A stretch of 20,158 bases of DNA. Source: Bacteroidaceae bacterium (GTDB lineage Bacteria; Bacteroidota; Bacteroidia; Bacteroidales; Bacteroidaceae). Shown here one piece after another: positions 16,895-20,158 of this stretch; positions within the stretch are counted from its first letter, which is position 1, and the number at the start of each line of letters is the position of its first letter. Where the stretch lies: positions 1-20,158 of the forward strand of contig CAAGLF010000047.1 of NCBI GenBank assembly GCA_900770705.1, in the 5' to 3' direction. Position numbers and translations under genes: made by a program. The notes under the pieces are model-generated. The model saw nothing but the letters and a program-made list of their open reading frames with translations. It ran no database searches and was not told the DNA's origin.

Positions 16895-17671
16895 CTATTG
16901 TCCCCAACTGCTGCGGTCGAGGTTTCTGTAACCTACGGCCTCGCTGATGTGGGCGGCCTCGATGTTTTCACTGCCTTCGAGGTCGGCAATGGTGCGGGCC
17001 ACTTTCAGTATCCTTTCGTAGGCACGTGCCGACAGGTCGAGGCGTTTCATCGTCTGCCGGAGGCGCTCTGTGCCCTGTTCGTCGGGCCGGGCCAATGTTT
17101 CGAGGAGTCTGGTCGTCATCTGGGCGTTGCAGTGAATGCCGGGAACGTTTCGGAAGCGCCGGCTCTGTATGTCGCGCGCCCGGATGACCCTCTCCCGAAT
17201 GGTTCGGCTGCTCTCTCCCTGCGGCATCTGCGCCAGTGTCTCCACCGGCACGGGGGTAACTTCCACTTGCAGGTCGATGCGGTCGAGTAGGGGGCCGGAA
17301 ATTTTTCCGAGATACCTCTGAATCTGTCCGGGCGAGCACTCACAGGCATGTGTCGGGTGGTTGTAGTAGCCGCATGGGCAGGGATTCATCGCAGCCACCA
17401 GCATAAACGAGCAGGGTAGCGTCACGGAATATCGTGTGCGGGCGATGGTGATCTGTCTGTCCTCCAGAGGCTGGCGTAGTGTCTCGAGCACATTTCTTGA
17501 GAACTCCGGAAATTCACCCAAGAAAAAAGAATTGTGCCATAAATTGCAATCTCCGACAACCAAATTACTGTGTGGAGCTAATTTTTCTGCTGCGTTTCCT
17601 TGTGCAATACATGCAATAGTAAAGAAAAAGGAAACAGCACATATTCTAAACAATCTTCTTTTATATCTCAT
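16895..17671 (-). CDS. comM: Hybrid reading frame: C-terminal part of ComM/YifB joined to a foreign signal-peptide-like N-terminus (probably a comM remnant)
   Basis: ComM (YifB, Mg-chelatase-like AAA+ ATPase) is a hexameric branch-migration helicase used in natural transformation, normally about 510 residues. From about residue 49 of this 258-residue product the match is clear: EFPEFSRNVLETLRQPLEDR, AAMNPCPCGYYN, PLLDRIDLQVEV, and the C-terminal LSARAYERILKVARTIADLEGSENI block. About 300 N-terminal residues, including the Walker A loop, are missing. The Walker B region reads FFLGE where the family has LFLDE, so the key Asp is lost. The first 48 residues are unrelated, AT-rich and signal-peptide-like (MRYKRRLFRICAVSFFFTI). 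A few residues before the junction (HN-x-FFL) still weakly resemble ComM, so the exact breakpoint, near 17525, is uncertain. It is very unlikely to be an active ATPase. Confidence 0.8.
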   Translation of the reverse strand: MRYKRRLFRICAVSFFFTIACIAQGNAAEKLAPHSNLVVGDCNLWHNSFFLGEFPEFSRNVLETLRQPLEDRQITIARTRYSVTLPCSFMLVAAMNPCPCGYYNHPTHACECSPGQIQRYLGKISGPLLDRIDLQVEVTPVPVETLAQMPQGESSRTIRERVIRARDIQSRRFRNVPGIHCNAQMTTRLLETLARPDEQGTERLRQTMKRLDLSARAYERILKVARTIADLEGSENIEAAHISEAVGYRNLDRSSWGQ

Positions 17672-17703
17672 ATTATTATAATGTACGCACGCACGAAAAG
17701 AAC

Positions 17704-18090
17704 TCAAAACTCATAGATTATCTCTTCATCCCACTCATCATCAAAAGTAAGTGTTATACCGACATTGACCTTTGATAGGCTATAGGCTTTGGCGGTTGAA
17801 TCTGAAACGACGAACTCAGATCTTCCTCTCTTGCCATCAATTACAAGCTCTAACTCATGCCTGCCGTATGCCATACCCTTAAAGTCAATATATGCGGTAT
17901 CGACATTGGATTTATGGACGGACTGGACGAGGGTTGAGCCGTAGTAGTCATTCAAAATTAGGTCATCACAGCTCACGCAAACCTTGAATGATACATCCTT
18001 GGTCTTTACTTCTGGCGTATCATCCTCAGTACAACCCACCACAAAGAGTAGAGTTGCTATTGTTAGGGCGATGGTAATTACTTGTCTCAT
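17704..18090 (-). CDS. Small predicted lipoprotein of unknown function
   Basis: The 128-residue product has a lipoprotein signal (MRQVITIALTIATLLFVVGC, lipobox Cys20) followed by an acidic TEDDTPEV spacer. The mature part of about 108 residues alternates short strands (VSFKVCVSCDDL, TAYIDFKGMAYGRHELELVID) and ends in an acidic EWDEEIIYEF tail, suggesting a small beta-sandwich anchored to a membrane. I recognise no family. It lies 44 bases after the ExoVII-like gene and 32 before the comM hybrid, on the same strand, so it is likely part of the same transcript. It may be a partner or an independent cargo gene. Confidence 0.75.
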   Translation of the reverse strand: MRQVITIALTIATLLFVVGCTEDDTPEVKTKDVSFKVCVSCDDLILNDYYGSTLVQSVHKSNVDTAYIDFKGMAYGRHELELVIDGKRGRSEFVVSDSTAKAYSLSKVNVGITLTFDDEWDEEIIYEF

Positions 18091-18134
18091 ACCTTATATA
18101 TTATAAAACGTTTCACGCTCCGATTTATTGTGTC

Positions 18135-19577
18135 TCATCTGAACAATAGAGAGGCGAATAAGGCGAGGAAGGCTATTATCGCTGCTACCTTCCATATACC
18201 ACTACCCGAACTCTCTTGCAGTTGTCTTTCCAGTTGCCTCTGTCTCTCCCTGGCATCATTGAGGTCTTTGGCGGCTTGTGTATTCTGTGCCGTTAGCTTG
18301 GATAGACTCTTGTTCAGTTCACCATTCGTTTCCTGCATCTTTTTCAGGGACGCATTGAACTCCTGTTGCTGCTTGGAGTGGGCTTCGTTCTGTTCCTTCA
18401 TCTGAGCCTGGAGTTTAACCATAGCCTCCGACTGCTGTTTCTGCGTAGCTTCATGTGCCTTGGTTATCTCAGAGAGCTTCTTCTGGAGTTCCTGGTTCTG
18501 CTTGCCTAATACCTCCACCTGCTCGTTATGTTTTTTGGTGGCTTCTGCTTGCACCTTGGTTAATGCCTGAACTTGCTCGTTGTGCTTCTTTGTGGCTTCT
18601 TCCTGGTTTTTGGTTAGGACAGCGAGTTTCTTCTGTAGTTCCTCGTTCTGCTTCTTACCTGCCTCCAACTGATCCTTGAATTGCTTCTTAATCTGCTCAG
18701 TCAGGACGGCACGAGACTTTGTTTTCTTCTCGCTTACAGTCTCAACCAGTTCAGAGAAGTATTGACCAAGACCATTAGGAGTAGGTGCGCACTTATCTAC
18801 GAGTTGCTTGATGAATAGTTTTTCCTCGACATGACCAATGGCTGCTATAGTAGGAGTCTTTAGGTTTACCACTGTTTCAAGTACATCCAGGTCATCAAGT
18901 TTCTCTATACCACCTCCACCACCACGGACAAGGGCGATTACAGAGAAGTCAAACTCATCAAGAGCCTGTAGAGTCCTGACAAGTTCCTGTGAGTTGGAGA
19001 AGTTTACACGCCGTTCTGTGAAATCAATAGCGGATTTGGCTGCATTGATACCAGCCTCGAAGTCGCTCATGGTGATAGATGACTGAGCAAACACCAATGC
19101 TACCTGCGGTCTTTGGTCTGTGTAAAGGAGCTGTTCAAGTACTCCATCGACATTCTTAAAGCCGACTGATGCTTTCTTCTGCCTAAGTTCGACTCTCTTA
19201 ATTTCAGCTTCATCTACAACTTGTTCCTGGACTACCTCGATACGACTGACATTGAGGTTTATCTGTATCTGACCACGGCTATTTACATTCCTACCGATCA
19301 CGCCACCAACATTCACTAAGTTACCGTTCTTTAGGTTCTCTCGCTGTAGTTCTGTGACGATGATAGTTATTTCTTCCTGCCTATCCTCATCCCGAAGAGT
19401 ATCATAGTAATAACCTCCGTAACTCTGCCTTCCGCTTGCGAGATAGATGCCACGGAGATACACCACCTGAGCATTGACAGACTGCTTTGCCAAGATGGAA
19501 TTGAATATGCCGATTATCTCAGAGGGCTTATATGTCGTCTGAGGTAGATTTGCTGTATGTGGTGTTAGTTCATTCAT
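18135..19577 (-). CDS. ExoVII large-subunit (XseA)-like protein with long coiled coil and C-terminal membrane anchor
   Basis: The 480-residue product begins like XseA. An OB-fold lies at about 15-115. An ExoVII-large-like catalytic domain (about 125-290) carries VRGGGGGIEKL (Arg218) in place of the family GRGGGS-x-EDL, then IGHVEEKL (His249) in place of GHETD, and APTP at 264-267. His and Arg are kept, but the family Asp of GHETD is Glu here (252), so nuclease activity is uncertain. A long Gln/Lys/Glu-rich coiled coil (about 285-455) follows, with internal 18-residue repeats. It ends in one hydrophobic helix (about 464-479), which would tail-anchor it in a membrane. Canonical XseA is soluble and pairs with XseB; no XseB is seen here. 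Its start overlaps the protease stop (ATGAATGA), so the two are probably made together. Confidence 0.85.
   Translation of the reverse strand: MNELTPHTANLPQTTYKPSEIIGIFNSILAKQSVNAQVVYLRGIYLASGRQSYGGYYYDTLRDEDRQEEITIIVTELQRENLKNGNLVNVGGVIGRNVNSRGQIQINLNVSRIEVVQEQVVDEAEIKRVELRQKKASVGFKNVDGVLEQLLYTDQRPQVALVFAQSSITMSDFEAGINAAKSAIDFTERRVNFSNSQELVRTLQALDEFDFSVIALVRGGGGGIEKLDDLDVLETVVNLKTPTIAAIGHVEEKLFIKQLVDKCAPTPNGLGQYFSELVETVSEKKTKSRAVLTEQIKKQFKDQLEAGKKQNEELQKKLAVLTKNQEEATKKHNEQVQALTKVQAEATKKHNEQVEVLGKQNQELQKKLSEITKAHEATQKQQSEAMVKLQAQMKEQNEAHSKQQQEFNASLKKMQETNGELNKSLSKLTAQNTQAAKDLNDARERQRQLERQLQESSGSGIWKVAAIIAFLALFASLLFR
18510..18617 (-). repeat. Tandem 54-base repeat (two units) within the coiled coil
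   Basis: Two adjacent 18-residue units (residues 321-338 and 339-356) share the core EATKKHNEQV. They are framed by a related pair, KKQNEELQKKLAV (308-320) and GKQNQELQKKLSE (358-370). The DNA on the plus strand repeats the same words (for example CTGCTCGTTATG/CTTGCTCGTTGTG). The units preserve the reading frame, so length change by recombination would only lengthen or shorten the coiled coil. Confidence 0.7.
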
Positions 19578-20157
19578 TACCTTTCCTTATTAACGTGACA
19601 ATGCTTGCAGACGATTGGAACACACATCTTGGAGTTCCTGGTTCTCCAGCTATCAATACTCCATATACGGTATTTCCATTCATCAAGGGACTACCACTAT
19701 CTCCTTTGCGTAAGATCTTGTCTGTATGACATTCACAATAATCTGTGGTATGTGTCACTTTTCCTATACAAGTATGTATTTGAATGACCTCTTTTCTTGT
19801 GAAGATAGAAGGACAACCTGAATGGCTATCATCTATAGTCACCCTACGCCTTGAAATATTAGTTAGTTCTTGACCGATAATAGGCATATCTTCTGCAAAA
19901 ACGAGAGGACTATTAACTCCTGCAAAATCAAATATAGCTACGTCAGGTATATCTGGAGAGAAAAAATCTCCATTCGGAGATTTGATGAATATAGCCTTGT
20001 TCTTATCCAATACTATCCTCTGTCCGTCAAAGTAGATTGAATGAGTTTGACCTTCATTAAATACATGACCTGCTGTAATAAAGAGATTGCCTACAAAGAA
20101 GCCTACTCCATCAGATGTTACCCCATCTATGAATAATATGTAATCCTCTCTATTCAT
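19570..20157 (-). CDS. Trypsin-like serine protease (possibly 5' partial)
   Basis: The 195-residue product has the chymotrypsin-fold triad. His31 is in LFITAGHVF, Asp72 is in PDVAIFDF, and Ser154 is in KGDSGSPLM, followed by the expected NTVYGVLIAG strand. There is no signal peptide in the visible part, so it is probably cytoplasmic, unlike the secreted trypsin family. The visible ATG is one base from the window edge and reads well (MNREDYILFIDG), but an earlier start cannot be excluded. It is strongly AT-rich. Its stop overlaps the start of the ExoVII-like gene by 8 bases, a strong sign of co-translation. Cytoplasmic trypsin-like proteases linked to regulatory or effector proteins are common in predicted conflict systems, which is the likely setting here. 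Confidence 0.88.
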   Translation of the reverse strand: MNREDYILFIDGVTSDGVGFFVGNLFITAGHVFNEGQTHSIYFDGQRIVLDKNKAIFIKSPNGDFFSPDIPDVAIFDFAGVNSPLVFAEDMPIIGQELTNISRRRVTIDDSHSGCPSIFTRKEVIQIHTCIGKVTHTTDYCECHTDKILRKGDSGSPLMNGNTVYGVLIAGEPGTPRCVFQSSASIVTLIRKGNE

Positions 20158-20158
20158 A

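Larger units (their letters stand above)
17530..20158 (-). other. AT-rich accessory region interrupting comM (probable genomic island, right end outside window)
   Basis: From about 17530 to the right edge the base composition drops: positions 19741-19800 have 20 G+C of 60, against 41 of 60 at 15181-15240. Codon use shifts toward ATA, AGA and TTA, and no housekeeping gene is found. The region starts exactly where the comM homology breaks. All genes in it run on the minus strand toward comM: protease, ExoVII-like protein, lipoprotein. No transposase, integrase or terminal repeat is visible in the part shown. The N-terminal half of comM would be expected beyond the right edge if this is an insertion. 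Confidence 0.55.

Noticed and set aside
16292..17290. A 332-codon plus-strand frame covering the permease end and comM antisense
   Set aside because: It crosses the permease 3' end, the hairpin and the comM fragment, and makes no recognisable protein.
18510..18660. Possible CRISPR-like array from repeated words
   Set aside because: The repeats are coding, in phase with the coiled-coil heptads, adjacent without spacers, and only two units long.
1..20158. tRNA, rRNA, tmRNA or RNase P RNA genes
   Set aside because: Read by eye on both strands, no cloverleaf, CCA end, tmRNA tag or RNase P core was recognised; a covariance search would be decisive.

Overview
The window looks like chromosomal DNA of a Bacteroidales bacterium, probably Prevotella-like (genus not resolvable from sequence alone). 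Supporting signs are the housekeeping run ftsX - DUF3098 - uppP - truB - queA - folK, a DUF5723-family outer-membrane protein next to a large lipoprotein, the lack of obvious Shine-Dalgarno sites, and promoters of the Bacteroidetes TTTG / TAnnTTTG type. Most of the window (about 1-17,500) is GC-rich. The last 2.6 kb is visibly richer in A+T.

Layout. (1) 1-2,727, plus strand: the last 36 codons of a QueA-like gene, overlapping mutS by 8 bases. (2) 2,857-5,444, minus strand: the anaerobic ribonucleotide reductase pair nrdD-nrdG (7-base overlap). It converges on mutS, and a 28-bp perfect hairpin lies between them. (3) 5,445-6,408: a 964-base divergent intergenic region. It holds a predicted nrdD promoter with a roughly 400-base structured leader, a palindromic repeat, and a promoter facing the next genes. 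(4) 6,409-9,718, plus strand: a large lipoprotein and a DUF5723 protein, closed by a clear intrinsic terminator. (5) 10,090-16,751, plus strand: ftsX, DUF3098, uppP, truB, queA, a folK-acetyltransferase fusion, and an amino-acid permease. This is a cell-envelope, tRNA-modification and folate run. A second perfect hairpin with the same 9-base loop closes it. (6) 16,895-17,671, minus strand: only the C-terminal part of the ComM/YifB AAA+ protein, joined in frame to an unrelated, AT-rich, signal-peptide-like N-terminus. (7) 17,704-20,157, minus strand: an AT-rich, operon-like set made of a trypsin-like serine protease, a membrane-anchored coiled-coil protein built on the exonuclease VII large-subunit fold, and a small lipoprotein.

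The most interesting part is the right end. The protease and the ExoVII-like gene overlap by 8 bases, so they are probably co-translated. The module sits where comM is broken, which suggests an accessory island inserted in or recombined into comM. A protease, a nucleic-acid-binding fold and a tail membrane anchor together suggest an uncharacterised conflict/defence or stress-sensing system. That function is inference; only the domain content and gene order are seen. The other notable theme is a family of intergenic palindromic elements sharing short sequence words at five places along the chromosome-like part.
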